From Gymnogyps californianus (Eukaryota > Chordata > Aves > Accipitriformes > Cathartidae), in assembly GCF_018139145.2 (NCBI RefSeq), contig NC_059471.1, forward strand, positions 82,296,520-82,360,519: DNA of 64,000 nt, read 5' to 3'. Below are positions 1 through 12,127 of the stretch, piece after piece. The notes under the pieces were generated by a model. The model saw only the letters and a list, made by a program, of their open reading frames with translations, did no database searches and was not told the DNA's origin. Made by a program: the position numbers and the translations under genes. The stretch's first letter is position 1. Each line of letters begins with the position of its first letter.

Positions 1-3000
1 AAAAATTAGCTTCCTAAAAATAATATTTAAAAATAACTTTTTTTCTTGAGTATTTTCTGAGGTCACAGGTATGCCAGTGAAGGATGAGTGGTGATCTGTC
101 TTTGTGAAGGCTGCATTAAAACTGCAGGAGTTTTCAGAGCTTTTCCTTCTTATATTTTAAAAATGGCTTCAGAGGTGACTTATCACTAAAGCAGAGACAA
201 TTTCACTGGTGCTGGGTGAAGGTGTGTGATCTGTCCATGATGGTGTTTGGTGTTCCATAGTAACCTGCACGCTGATGTGAAGAAGCAACTGAAAAATTGC
301 AAAGGCTATCTCGTGTTTGCAGGAAGTGGAGAATAATTTTGTCTGCTGAAATAGCTGATGAAAGGATAACTTTCAACTTACAAAGCAGTGTTTTGGATTT
401 TTTGCCATAATGCCAAATAGTTTTTGCAAGTGATGGGGAATTTCTTTAAACCAAATTAAAAATCAAACTACAACGTTTAACTTGTAATTGCAGTGTACTT
501 TTTTGCATACAAAGGAGGTATCAATTGCTGTAGAATTTATTCAGATAAATGGAGTATGGCTTTTATGTGATTATTGAATGAAGTTCTCTTGATTATAAAT
601 AAATAAAAATGTGTAATCAAAATTTTTTTTTAACAATTAGCTACTTACCTCTGTAAATGTGGCAGATATTTTTTGGGGGAGGGGGAGAGGTGTGTGTGTG
701 TGTGCGCACTACTAAAGCTCTAAGGGTTTTAATGTAGGGATTTTTCCAAATGCAAGCATATCCTGATTATGATTTAGTCAGTCTTGTGTGAGTGTCATTT
801 ATTAACCTTTCAAGGGACAGGAGCTGGAAGCTTCTAGTAACAAAGATATTCATAGATGTATTGAAATTCCAAGCCTCTGGGGCCAGGGTGCTGTGCCAGA
901 GGGTCGGTTAGCATGGTGTGCTTAAAAAGATGATGCTCAGCCCCCCGCAGCTCCAATGGGGTTCGTCTCTTTTCCTTACCTGCTGGGTGGTGGCAGTGCC
1001 CTTCCTTACACTCCTCTTCTCCACATTCTTTCATTTTTGCAGGTATTAAGTGTTTTTCCAGTAAAATGAGATGGAAACTACAGACAAGTTAAATATGTTC
1101 CATGATACAGAAATTCTGTCAAAGGTTTGGGGGCAGATGTCAAACTAGGAACCAGGCTTTGCTTGCAGTGAAAAGAAGTCGTTCTCGCACATGTAGAAGG
1201 CTTGTTCCCTGTAGCTGTTTGTGCCCCTCCCCTTTCTCTCCAGCTGGGGATGGGATGCATGAAATCAGCCGGAAAACTTTTGTTTAACAAGATGGAAGTG
1301 CCTGGTGACTTCCTGCTGAATTCTCACGACCTAAGTAAATGAGTTGCTAATTAAAAAATGTTACGAAAATAAGATCTAATGTAATAGAAGACTAAACCAT
1401 AGTCCTTAAAGATACAGAACTTAGCATTATGTCACATAATACTTGATATAGTAATAAAATACTGGATAAAGTAATAGGATATTACTTAGCTGTGTAATTA
1501 TAATAAAATAATGGGCACTGACAAGCAAGGTTTCTGGAGGACTATTCTGTTGCATGTCCTTATCTAAAGGACTCTGAACTATGTCGTTTAAATCATTGCA
1601 AGGAAGATAGCAAAATCAGAAATTACTGTGGAATGGAAAACAAAAATAAGTATCTTGAGATGATGTGGATACAAGCTGGGGTTCTGTAAGAGGAAAGTTA
1701 GAAGTACTTGAGGGACTGGCAGTGAACTATAAACTTATGCAAGAATTGCCTAATGCAGGATTTTTTTCATAAACCTGAGAATTAAAGATTAGATATGTAA
1801 GCATTTTCTGCTGATCTTTTATTTAAGGCAAAACCATTTGGAATTCACAATTCTATAGGTTTTTATGTAAAATCTTACTTTAGATTTGGTAGCTTTGTTG
1901 ATGGATTTGGATTTGACGTAGCTTTAGGATTAAGTGAATGGGTGAAATAAGTCCACCTCAAGAAATATGTCTGCCTTTGTCCTTCTGACATGAAATTATT
2001 GTACGTTTGTGGCTTGACTGTGACTGACTTGGTCTGTTCTGCTTAGAAAAGATGATAAGATGTACTAGAAAATGAAGTATTGGTCCAATTGAATGGTTTA
2101 TTCTCTATTTATTGTAGACATTTTTGTAGAATTAGTTCCTTCAGTGTTCTAGACTTAGGTTCCTGGAAGCTTCCTGGTGGCTTTGCTCATATATGAAGAA
2201 ACCCCTAGCTTTATAGTTTTGTGGCTCATCTGAGCTACTAAGGGCATGGTAACAAGTATGTACTTCATCGTTTTGCTCAACCTTGTATGTAGTAGAGTTC
2301 AGTCAGACTCCTCTACTTCTATGTGTCAGTCAGTTGAGGATTATAACGACCATATAGCTGATGAGTGTTGGAACGGGTACATTGATGAGAGTGATTTAAT
2401 GTTATTTGTTCTATCTGAACCTTTCCTACAACACTGCAGTGATATCTTGTCGTTTTTTCTCTGTGAAAATTTCAGCCTGTGAGGATATTGTCAAAATGGT
2501 GGGGAGATGGAATATGATGCTTCCCCTGCCCCCATACATGTTGTGTAAAGGGGAAGGTGGGACATCCTGGATGAACTATGCTGGTTTAATGCTTGTTTCT
2601 TTTTGGCATTTTCTGTATCCATAATCTTCGTGGCCATTTTTACATGATGGTAACCTGTGAAATCAATCATCAAAATCCGAAGCACGGATTGTGATGGATT
2701 CTGTCCTTGCAGTGCTCCAGTATGTGCTGTGTTGAATTCAGTATTATGTGAGCAGATGGTTACAACTTACCTTTCTGGTGCTGTCTTAATAGCACAAAAT
2801 TCTTGTATTATTAAAAAAAGAAAAAAAGAAATAGTATTTGCTGCATTTGGTTCAGTTCAGCTGCCCCAGCTGTTTCCTTGTTTCCATTCCTGAGTTGGAT
2901 TAGAGGGAAGAAGTGGCAGGGAGAGGTGGATTTCCCTGCGAAGCAGACTGCAGACAGAGGAGCAACGTGGGGGCAGCGTGGTGCCCATGTGCACAATTCC

Positions 3001-6000
3001 TCCTGACATTAATGGCCGTTACGAATATAAAGTGAGGCTAGCATGCAGTGATTACACATGAAAAGCCAAATTATTATTGTTAATGATGATGTGTTGAATG
3101 TTGTTTCAGTGAAATGAATGTTTCAGTGAAGGCTGGATTGCTTCTAATGGGTCTTGTTTTCAATTCTTTTGTTCAATGTGAGGTAATTCTGGCTCCTGAG
3201 TTCTTGTTTTAAATAGGATTCCCCTCTTCTGCTGTCTGTGAAACATTATTCCTGGTTTCTCTCCATTGATGTATGCACTTTTATTTCTGCTGTTTCACTT
3301 TGTTGTTGTTGTTTGTTTTTTGGGGGTTGTTTTTTTGTTGTTGGTTTTTTTGTTCTTCGATTGTCAAAATAAGCATCATATTTTCACACGTATAACTTGC
3401 ACCGTATATAACCTATGTAAACTATGAGGGAAGGCCATACATTGAGGGAGCAGTTGGCAAGTAATGGTGGATCGAAAGCAAGGGAACTAGGATCTTAGAG
3501 GAGGGACAGAAGAGGAGGAAAAGCATTCCTGCTGCTGGGGCTGGGCATGCCCAGACGGTGGGGAAGGTGTGACCATGGCGAGGGGGCTGCGCTGGGAGGG
3601 GTGCAGCTGGGAGGAAGGACTTTGAGCTCTCATTCGGGTAGCGATGTCCTGGATGGCACGCACACTTGTACTGGATTCACCAGGTGCAGCAAAGGAAAAT
3701 CTCCTGGGAGTGGTGAGACTTGTTTTCTGCCAGTTCTGTTTTACTGACATATCGTGTGGTTTCACCATATGTATGGTATGGTTTAGATGTATACTGCTGA
3801 CGAGAGAAATGGCCAAGCTCTTTCTCCTCCTCATCCCTAGCTTCTGGCTGTGTTTCCTTGGACCAGTTTGTTGATTCAGTAGAAAGCTAGCCCATCTCCC
3901 ACCCTGCCTGGCCTCCCCTTCTGCATCCCATGTTGACACCCTGACCCCCCTTCACTCACTTATGGCGTGGCTGCATGATTGCTAAATGCAGTGCAAGGGA
4001 GGGCTGCCCAAAGGGACTATCCCTTTTGGTGGCTTTCCGAGTTGGTTAAAATTAAACACGCAAGTCTGCGCCCTCAGCCTCTGGCTCAGGTACAACACAC
4101 TGCTCTGTCTGAGTTCATTGTAAGGAGGGCACACGGTGATGAGACGGGATCTCAGATGAAGAGTGGAAGTTTGCCTGATGTCTGTCAAAAAGGTTTGTGA
4201 AGCGGGTATAATCATCACTGTTTCTGTATGCCCAGGAAAGCTCCTCAGGACACTCAGGAAAACGTTAGCAAGTCTGATTCACTGATAGATGACAGGCCTT
4301 ATTTATGCTCTTCCTACCCTTCTGTTCCTCTCTGAGTTTCTGTCTTTGGCAATCCAGCCTGAGATACTCTTTGAGATGCTTCCCACCCCGCCTTCTAATG
4401 ATGCTAATGGTGAAACTGCATGACAGGTGATGTTTGGATGTTAGCTTGCTCATGGCAAAGAAAAGATTATGAGCAGCCAAGCTTAAAACACCTGCCGTTT
4501 AAAAAAGAAAAAAAAAAAAAAGAATGTTTCACCTGGAAACAAAGATTTAGCTGTTACATTAAGAGTCTTCATTTGCTGCAGAAAACGGGGGGAAAAAAAG
4601 TTTGGAGTTTTTGGTCAGTCTTCCCCACTATGCTAATTACCATGGAAATGAAATTTGTTAGAAGTGCTGTTGGTGAATCTGAATGGTGTGTATTGTTCAA
4701 CTTGTTAAACGGAGCTTTCAAAGAAGAAAATAGCCAGAGTAGTTAACCAGAAGGAAAAAATAATGTGATATTAGTTGTATGTCCCAGGGAGCCTTCATAA
4801 AGGATACCCTTCCTCTTTTCCCAAGTAAGAGAAATAGGAGATGGGCATTTTGAACAGAATAGGCATTTTAACATTGTATTGTTACTTGTTTGTTTAACTT
4901 CAGTGTATGTCTCCTAATAAATCAAGGGAGAAGCCATGTTGTGAGTTAAGCTGAAAACTTAATCTCGAGATCAGACATATGAGTAAACCCAGAGAGATTT
5001 GCTCCCCAAGACATTTCAGAACAACTCCATTGAGTTCTTTTCATTTATTTCCACTTTTTCAAAGTTCTTCATTTAGAAATTAAGTGAGATTTAACTCAGG
5101 CGACTGTAGTTTTGTGCAGTCATCACTGGTTTATCAAGCGTGGACAGTAGTTTCCGAAAGATTTTTATTACAGCTTTAATAAGTAATTTCATGCTATGTT
5201 TTTGTTTACTGGCTCAAGACTGAGAGGTTTCTAGTGGCCTTCAGGCAACTGCTTAATTTACCTAATGCACATTATGGTATTGAAAAAGTGATCTCCATCT
5301 CTGTGAAAGGAGGTACAGATTAAAGGCTAGGAATAACTGGCATAGCAGTTGGTTTGTGCTGATACTTTATTTTGGCAACTGCCAGCTTTCTGACAATACT
5401 TAATATTTGCAGCTGTTCTTAATAGGACATTAGTTTATACACCTTCAAGTAAAGATTTCCTTTCTTTAGTCACAGTGGAAGGAAAGAAATGTTACATTGC
5501 GTTTATTTGTTCTTTCAGTTATTTCTTGGTTGTGCTAAAAGATGCGCATGCAGTGCAGGAGGGAAGGATATTGGGAACAGAACTGGGTGGGAAAGGATAG
5601 AGACTGCACAACGCGGGGAAGAGCATCCAGATTTGGTCCATGGGGCAGAGGAAGATAATTATGGCAGGAAGAGAAAGGTGCGAGACAGTGAAAGTATGTT
5701 GGATTAGGAGCCTCTTTGGGGTAAGGAGAAGCAGAAGGTTGCATGCATCTGCTCATGATGCATACGGTTTGGCTTTTACCCATGTATCTTAAAGGTTTTT
5801 TCCGACAGAGAATTGGATTCACTTTCAAAATACTAAGTAACTTTAAAAACAACCCACCCTTTTTTTTCCTTTTCCTTCTGAAAAGTACTTTGCAACTCTG
5901 AGTTTCTTCTAGGTATACTGTTGGCAGAATGTGAATCCTGGACCTTTAAATCTGCAGCGCAGACCTCTTACAGCATGAGGAAAAGAAGCAATTTTGATCA

Positions 6001-8584
6001 TCTTCGGGAGCCAAGTGCTAGAAAGAAGCTTGATATATTGTTTCTTTGTATTAAAACTGTTTGGTAGGCAATAGCACAATAATGGAGACCAGAAGCCGAG
6101 TTCGAGCTTCAGGTCTGGGAGGGGAGTGCTGTCTGTAGGTTAGTGATAAAACAGCCAAAAAAGAATTACCTTGCATGATCAGTCCAAGAGTCTGTTAATT
6201 TATTGGCTTGGCAACAGTTGCATAGAGCTGCTACATGGGTGGGATAAAATTGCTTTATTTTATAGGGCAGGGTAAGAAATCTTTGTTGTAAATGAAAGGC
6301 AAAGGGGAACCTAGAAACATGGTTATAGGTCTGTTAAAAAGAGGCAGGAGCATAGATTCTCTGCTTTGCTTCTGAAATAAAGATGAGGTGTGATCTAGTT
6401 GGAGTGACGACATTTAATTAAAATTGAGCATTCATGAGAAGCAAAGGTATGATTTTGTTGCTTTTTTTCCTGTAGATTTTCAGGTAGGAGCATACATATG
6501 GTCATTGAAGCCTTCTTGCGAAGCTTTCCAGTATTTGAATTCCAATTAGTGCTGGTTGCAGTTTTCACAATTTTCTGTCAGAAGGTACAATAATGACACT
6601 CATAATAAAAAGGAAGGGGAAAAGATATAGGATAATATCACACAGTTATGCAGCAAAGATGGTACTTGGCTTTTTATTTTAGTTGCTTTAATAATTTATT
6701 CAGTGAATGTTGTGAGTCCGGGATTGATGAACAGAATATTGGCAACTACAGAGCTCGACCCCACTTCTGAATCACTCTCTCTCAGGAATGAGTACTTGTT
6801 TTGTTCTCAAGTGACCATTTGGTACACCAAGTTAACATCTCTTGGCTGGTGTAACTGCAAGAATGCCCTAAGGAAATGACACTATACCTTTCCTAAATAA
6901 TAACAGAGCTAGCATACGATATGTGAATAAGGTACTCTTAAGTCCACCCATGCTCACAGTATTAAAATGCCAAGTCAGGTTTGGACTTAAATACTTGCTC
7001 TCATTTTTTATCTTAGTTGTATAGTTATGGTTTTAGAGAGTTAGTAAAGTTAGCAATTAACATTTTATGGGCAAAAAAACCCTATTATATTTCAGAAATT
7101 ATGCTTGACTAATGTAAATCCAGTGTTAATAAGTAGGCAGGAGGCAAATGCTGGTCTGCTCATCTCTCATGCTCTGAGATTGTAACAAGTCAAAGGGTAC
7201 TTCCTCCACTCAGCCCAAGTCCCCCTGTCCCGAGTCTCCCAGCTATGCTTAATCTTGAAGATAAGTGGATTATTCAGTTGCCTTTTTAGTGTCAAAGATT
7301 AGTTTAAAAAGCCTCAAGAAGCCACCTTCTTGACCAAGCAAAGTTTGGTACGTCATGAAGCTGGCTTCAGAGAGGATCCTCCAGATGGAAGCAGATGAGT
7401 CACTGTTCCTGTGTCTTGGGCACAAGGGACACTTATCTCGTTTCTTCAATTAGTGTTGTGTTGGGATAGCTGTTGAAATCAGGCTAGGAAAAGTTTCCTA
7501 CCCTGTTTTGCACGCCTGCAAGTGATAGGGAGTTTGCTTCTGGTTGTGTGAATTCCAGGTCCTGACCATTTTATTTTCTGTATTTTTGCTTGAAGGATAA
7601 CATCGAGACTGAAACTTTCTGTTACTACTAACTAAAAGTTTAATTAATATAGGGCTAATGCTTTGACAGGGAAAAAAATCCCCAAACCAGATGCTGGTGT
7701 TAATTGGACACTGAATCGCTTCAAGTCATTCATTAGCCTGTAGGTACATTGTTCCCAATCACCTGCAGTTTCATTTCGGTCAGAAAGGGATAAGATAATC
7801 TTTTTTTAATTAAGGTGACATTATAAATTAACCTGACAATAAATGGCATTAACTTTTTCAGTAGTGCAGTTACAAGTGGATGGATACGTAGCACTGTTCT
7901 TTAGCCAAAAGAGAAATATTGGATCCAGTGCTGAGTTGTTAAATACTAATGAATAATTTATTTAATGAATTTTGTCTTCCTCTGTTCACAATGTGACTGG
8001 CAGAGCACCAGCCTTCTCCAAATGTTCCGTTCTTCAGAATTACTCTGACTTTTGGGGCCTTACTGCTTTGATTTTACTACCCAGGATGCTAACTCCTTTG
8101 CCCTATTTTGGACCAGATAAGTACATTATCTGTTAACTTCCCTGATCTGGCCGAGAACCATTTTTGTATTATAGGTTTTGGTGGGAATGTGTATACGTAA
8201 TTAGTTTTTAAATTCAGTTCCTGTGGAAGCTTAGCATGTGTATTCTGCTGTAAACCTAATTGTGTGAATGATCATGAAAGTGAATGTGCAGTGGCTCAGA
8301 CATCAAAGTGAATTAAAAATATGTCGAACTGCAGAAATATTTTATAATATATCTGGTCGGATTCAGGTTATTAGTCTCTTTTACAAGATTAATAGGACTT
8401 TTGGAAGAAAAATGAACTGTCTCCAAAAGCATTACTGGAAGAAAATTGGCTTTCAATGCACATCTAGTGTAAAGAAATATGTAATAAAATTCTTTCTAAG
8501 ATTCATAAACACTTGTACTAGAGGAATCAAAGCTGTAGGGCCAGCTGTTTATTACTGAACTGTTGATTGCTGAAGCAGCTCTCT
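1..8584. other. Host non-coding DNA, no gene recognised
   Basis: AT-rich sequence with short, stop-limited reading frames on both strands and no protein family I recognise. Visible low-complexity tracts include a (TG)n run at about 691-708, a T/G-rich run at about 3300-3355 and an A-rich run at about 4501-4523. A somewhat more GC-rich patch at about 3480-3960 carries a 150-codon minus-strand frame, but its composition is unremarkable and I see no domain. The block fits intron or intergenic DNA. Confidence 0.6.
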
Positions 8585-8920
8585 TTAGAAGATGCTCTGC
8601 ACGTGTAGTATCTTTTGACCATATTTAAAAACAAAACGAAATGAACACTGTGAAGTATTCTGGTGTACTGTGCTGCAGTGCAAATGAAATTCAAGAGTCC
8701 CTGGAAGGGGGGCTGAATTGGAATGGGGGGGCTGTACTGGGATGGGGCCTTTGCTGGAAGTGTTGCTGAGATCTGAAGAGGTAATCCGGAGGCATACATG
8801 GAGTTGGTGAGCGTTGTTGCTGCTCTTGTTCATGGACTGCTGCTGCTGCATTTTAAGCTCATATGCTGCTGCTGCTGGCTCGCCCCATGCCTTGCAGTAA
8901 TCTGGTTTGCAGGAAGACAC
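8585..8920 (-). other. Gln/Pro/Ser-rich antisense open stretch, possible coding relic
   Basis: On the minus strand about 110 codons are open, with a short Gln run (residues about 25-28), Asn/Ser-rich sequence and Pro-rich sequence (PIPVQPP). The two other minus frames over the same bases also read as low-complexity Gln/Pro/Ser protein (QYSPPIPIQPPFQ in one, QQHFQQRPHPST in another). The stretch holds two CAG/CTG clusters, at about 8838-8850 and 8866-8878. I do not recognise the protein. It could be a decayed fragment of a Gln/Pro-rich regulator, or only a by-product of CAG- and CCC-rich DNA. No splice structure or poly(A) tail was seen. Confidence 0.2.
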
Positions 8921-11863
8921 TTGACATTTTAAGAATTTGTTTTGTACTTATTTTTCTCTTTGTCTGTCATCTTCTGACATTTGCACACGATTTAAAATTG
9001 TGATAGCACTGTCCTTACATCTTACTACCTCATCTGCTTCTTGAAGGCTACCAAATCTGCTTCTGTTGGAAGAGATTTTGTTGTGTCTTTTTTGTCCTGC
9101 CCTCTAGCAGACAGTTAAGTTTGGAGGTTGTTACTGAGGTCTGAGGAGATATTTTTCCTTTCTAAGTGTGAAAGAGAGAGGCACATGCAGGAGCTTATGT
9201 ACAGACTTGGACAGAGGCAGGAGAAAAAGGGCTTTGGTATTCATTGCTGGACCTCTGCTGGGAGCAGTTGTGGGACCGAAGTCAAAATATTTCAAGTGCA
9301 AATGTAGTTTGCTTAGTCCCTGAACACAGATTGTTTGGCTTACCTGGTCTGTCACAGGCAATAGCTTTTAACTGGTCTTTAAAATCAATTGGAGCGATAA
9401 TGTTTATGGCACACTGGCTTTTACTGAAAGTCTCTGTCCTGTAGGAAACCAGGACCCAGGTCCTGAACATATGTGCTTTGAGCAGTAGTCAATTATTTGA
9501 TAGTTGGCTTTTTTCCTGCTATTTCCATGACGTTATATGTGGTGTTACCCACAGGCATATTGGGATGCTAAAGTGGATTTTTTTTTAATTACTATTTTTG
9601 ATTGATTTGAGAGGGCATGAGGGGATGTGAGGATCTACTAGTGAAGGGAAAAAAAAAAACCAAACAAACCAAAAAGACCCAAGCCACAAGGCACTGAACA
9701 GTGTGATTCAGTTGCATTTATTCTACCTTTGCAAAATACAATAATTACTTTTTAATTCTTATTTCCTGTCTGAATTAATTGCATTTTGTACTCGAATGTG
9801 TGTTCTTCTGAATTATTCTCTTCTTAATGGACTTCCTGCTTAATTGCATTTTTTCTTCCGTACCCTTCATAGTAGCATAAATGTTTGTATTTATCTCCTG
9901 TTCCCTACTTTTTGTATATTCCCCCACAGTTCATACATTTCAGCAGCGCTCTGAGCTCCCACTTTGTTTTGCCTGAGTTCACTATAGGTACCAAAGGCTG
10001 TTGATTTTCTGTCAGTTGGCAGTGTCATCTATTTTAAGGAAGACTAGGCAAATTCTACATTACTGTATAATCCTGTAGCACTGAGGGCAGGAGAAGAACT
10101 AATATTGCTCAGGGACTTCCAAAGGATCTGTAGCCTTGAGGAAAATGTGGAGAAAATGTAGATTAAATAAAAGAAATATTTATTTTTTTACATTTCTAGC
10201 AGTGCTGTGACTCACTAGGAGGCAAGAAAAGAAGTTGGTTTTCCTTCAGCCTCTTGCAGAGGCTGTGTATACACTTCGCTTAGGTTGTTGAATGGCAAGT
10301 AGAAAATCAAAGGTTGGCCGTTGTGGGGTTTCATCCTAAGTGGGGGAAGCTGCTCTCAGCTCAAAAAAACAGAGAGCAGGCTGTCTTCTCGGGGAGGTAC
10401 AGGGGAAATACTTCGCTAGATTTTGTGCTCAGAAGGGAGCAAACCTGGTTCCCCAATGCTGGGGTAGTCTGAACAACAGAAAATACTTGAGAGAGTGGTC
10501 TTCTCTCCCTCTCTGGGCAGAAGATATTCTTACGAATTTAAATTAACACCATTTTAGCACCAGAAAAGAAAAGGAGTTCATGCTTGGTTTTGGCACTTGC
10601 AAATATGAGTGCAAAACTGTTTTCTTAGCAGCAGGCATGATTTTGCATGCTCTGTGGAGAGGTAGCTGTGTGCTGGTCTGCCATCAGCCCCTTTCTCATC
10701 TGTCTGTTGCTATTGACAGGCCAACTGTAGGAGTGTCCACTTCTTCTGATTTTATTTTTCAGGTGTTCAGTTTGTCTACAGATTTTAATCTTGAAAACCA
10801 AAATCCTTTCAGCAGGAGAGCTTGGGTGTACTTTGAACTTCATATGCCTAAATGAAGGTCTGTGGCTTTGGTGGATGGATGCATTTTGGCCATTCACAAA
10901 TTTTTTATCTGCCAGTCTGGAGTTACTAAATGAATGAAAGTTCTCTGAAAGAGAGACAGCACCAACAGGCAAGCGCCTATTCTGAGCTTGCTCATTATGC
11001 CAGACAACAAAAATGGTGTGAAGCTGCATAACACTTGCATTGTGAATAGTTGCATCACTTATTCATGTTCTGCAAAATAAACACATTTAGATGGCCGACC
11101 ATGACACGCATTTCAAGAAGTGATGGTCTTTAAGCGTCAGCAAAGATATAATTAAGCTGAATATTGAGAAGAGCTGCACAGCTGTGAGTACAGTTAATCA
11201 ATGAAAAGGGCTCTTAGAAAAGCCAGTGATGTTCCACATCAGCTTTCAGTCTTGTATTTTTGGGTCCAAGAATAATGTAATTAATACCCTACTGAAGGTG
11301 GTGGAGACCAGCCTTCTGAACCTCAATGTGGACAGTAACCATCCATTAACCCACTGCCTCTGAAGCCTTTTGGGGAGCTGCTGTGCTGTAACCCTGCTGA
11401 GGACGGGGCGGCTTAATTCACAAGATGAGATGCTTTTATGTCAATTATGGGAAGAAGGAGTGCTAATAGGAAGTTGGTGATGGTGTGTTCAGCACTGACA
11501 TAGTGCACAGTGGCACGGCAGTCATGGTACAAATCCTTGGGCTCTTCCTTAATAAGAGGAAATGTAATTTTCCACAAGAAGAAATTTTATGCTACTGTGT
11601 TTCAGCTATGAATGCCTTGGTCTTCAGAGCATTCACTGCGAGCCTATAATGTTTTAGCCATAGTTACATACTTTAATTGCTTAATCTATTGGTTTTACAA
11701 ACGCTGGTCTTGTGGCAGCAAATTGATCAAGCTCTGAGGTTTCACTTTCTGCATGTTGGTTAAGCTGATGGAGCGAGCCACAGACAGGCTGCTGTCATCT
11801 GACCCGGTCTGCTAATTTGGGGTTGTTGGAAAGGGACAGGAGACATCCAACAGACATCCAATT
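8921..11863. other. Host non-coding DNA, no gene recognised
   Basis: No recognisable gene. It contains a T-run near 9580 and an A-rich run at about 9648-9675. The 134-codon minus-strand frame at 10625-11029 has no recognisable domain or start context and is probably chance. Confidence 0.55.
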
Positions 11864-11970
11864 GTGCTTGCTTCGGCAGCACGTGTGCTAAAATTGGAAC
11901 AGTACAGAGAAGATTAGCATGGCCCCTGCGCAAGGATAACACGCAAATTTGTGAAGTATTCCATATTTTA
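11864..11970 (+). pseudogene. U6 spliceosomal snRNA-like pseudogene
   Basis: The sequence follows vertebrate U6 snRNA over its full length: a 5' stem region (GCTTCGGCAGCAC), the ACAGAGAAGATTAGCATGGC block with the invariant ACAGAGA box, the CCCCTGCGCAAGGAT internal stem, and the 3' CCATATTTT end. Compared with the usual vertebrate U6 it carries several substitutions, for example CACGTGTGCT in place of the usual CACATATACT region, and changes near the 3' end (TTTGTGAAGTATTCC). The upstream bases show no TATA box at the position expected for a type 3 Pol III promoter. The 3' end is not a terminator T-run but passes straight into CR1 sequence. Both points argue for a retrotransposed copy rather than a functional gene. 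Confidence 0.9.
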
Positions 11971-12127
11971 GGGAAGTGGTCCTGGCACCAAGCCTGTCAG
12001 AGTTCAAGGAGCGTCTGGGCAATGCTCTAAGTCATATGGTTTAGTGTTAGGTAGTCCTGTAAGGAGTTGGACTTGATGATCCTTATGGGTCCCTTCCAAC
12101 TCGAGATATTCTATGATTCTGATTCTT
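11971..12127 (+). mobile_element. CR1 LINE 3' end, fused to the U6 copy
   Basis: This is about 157 bp matching the CR1 3' terminal region by eye. It has the GTTCAAGGAGCGTCTGG segment, the GGAGTTGGACTTGATGATC block, the GGGTCCCTTCCAACTC block, and a CTATGATTCTGATTCT tail of the repeated 8-bp type on which CR1 ends. It begins immediately after the U6 3' end with no intervening sequence. The likely origin is CR1 reverse transcriptase starting on a CR1 RNA 3' end and switching template to U6 RNA. Confidence 0.88.

Noticed and set aside
3371..3420. A short stretch with repeated GTATA/ATAAC motifs that might be a DNA-transposon remnant
   Set aside because: Too short, and I could not place it in a named family with confidence; no terminal inverted repeats were found.
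3487..3939. A 150-codon minus-strand frame in a GC-richer patch
   Set aside because: Low-information composition with no recognisable motif and no start or splice support.
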